Shown here piece by piece: positions 63,624 through 64,000 of a stretch of 64,000 bases of DNA. Made by a program: the position numbers and the translations under genes. Position 1 is the first letter of the stretch, and each line of letters begins with the position of its first letter. Where the stretch lies: positions 1 through 64,000 of the forward strand of contig JAQVWY010000005.1 of NCBI GenBank assembly GCA_028709465.1. The letters are read 5' to 3'. Source of the stretch: Tissierellia bacterium (GTDB taxonomy: Bacteria; Bacillota; Clostridia; Tissierellales; Sedimentibacteraceae). The notes under the pieces are model-generated. The model worked only from the letters and a program-made list of their open reading frames with translations. It did no database searches and had not been told where the DNA came from.

Positions 63624-64000
63624 ATTGATGTACAAAAAACAGGATTCGGATATAAAAAATTCTTTGTGTGTCCTCATTGTGGGGAAAGAAGGACAAAGCT
63701 ATATTTGTTTAATATGCTTAATATTTATTGTAAAACATGCAGTCCTAAAGGACCATATGAGGGCATAACACATACTACCAGGGGAGGAACTGATGAGATA
63801 GAATACAGAATGTAACGAGTGGCATCTAAATATAAAACACACCGCTTAAATATCCGTTTATGTTCTATAATGTCATATGGCAACGACCTAAATATATGAT
63901 ATATAAAAAGTGGGAAGAAAGATTAATTAAATTACAGATATTAGAAAATATGAGAAATCAAACAATCTTTTTTAAAAAGAAATATAGTACTTCATTAATC
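63624..64000 (+). pseudogene. Degraded zinc-ribbon protein remnant
   Basis: IDVQKTGFGYKKFFVCPHCGERRTKLYLFNMLNIYCKTCSPKGPYEGI...EYRM*, then in another frame FMFYNVIWQRPKYMIYKKWEERLIKLQILENMRNQTIFFKKKYSTSLI. Confidence 0.6.

Overview
AT-rich clostridial chromosome segment (Tissierellia/Sedimentibacter-like by gene content; taxonomy is inferred). Most of it is housekeeping: dnaB-rplI-gdpP-yybS, ctpA, T-box-leuA/leuB, efflux ABC operon, GntR/ABC operon, arginase, serpin, murA-yycI-yycH-walK-walR, subtilase, recX, secDF, oadB with a mini-oadG, topB, uvrA/uvrB, rdgB, rph. The most interesting part is the right end (about 54.5-63.5 kb): grdX, a pyruvoyl-type component B precursor (grdG/grdE type), an in-frame-UGA selenoprotein component B subunit (grdF/grdB type) that the ORF track splits in two, an N-carbamoylsarcosine-amidase-like isochorismatase-fold hydrolase, two small multi-TM proteins and two sigma-54 activators. 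Two canonical -24/-12 promoters with palindromic upstream sites accompany them. The best reading is a sigma-54-controlled module that imports a creatinine-derived carbamoyl compound, releases sarcosine, and reduces it Stickland-style with selenium-dependent sarcosine reductase. Several families of small dispersed palindromic repeats are scattered in the intergenic regions. No rRNA, tRNA, CRISPR or complete transposase was recognised. All family assignments come from reading motifs; no database search was run.
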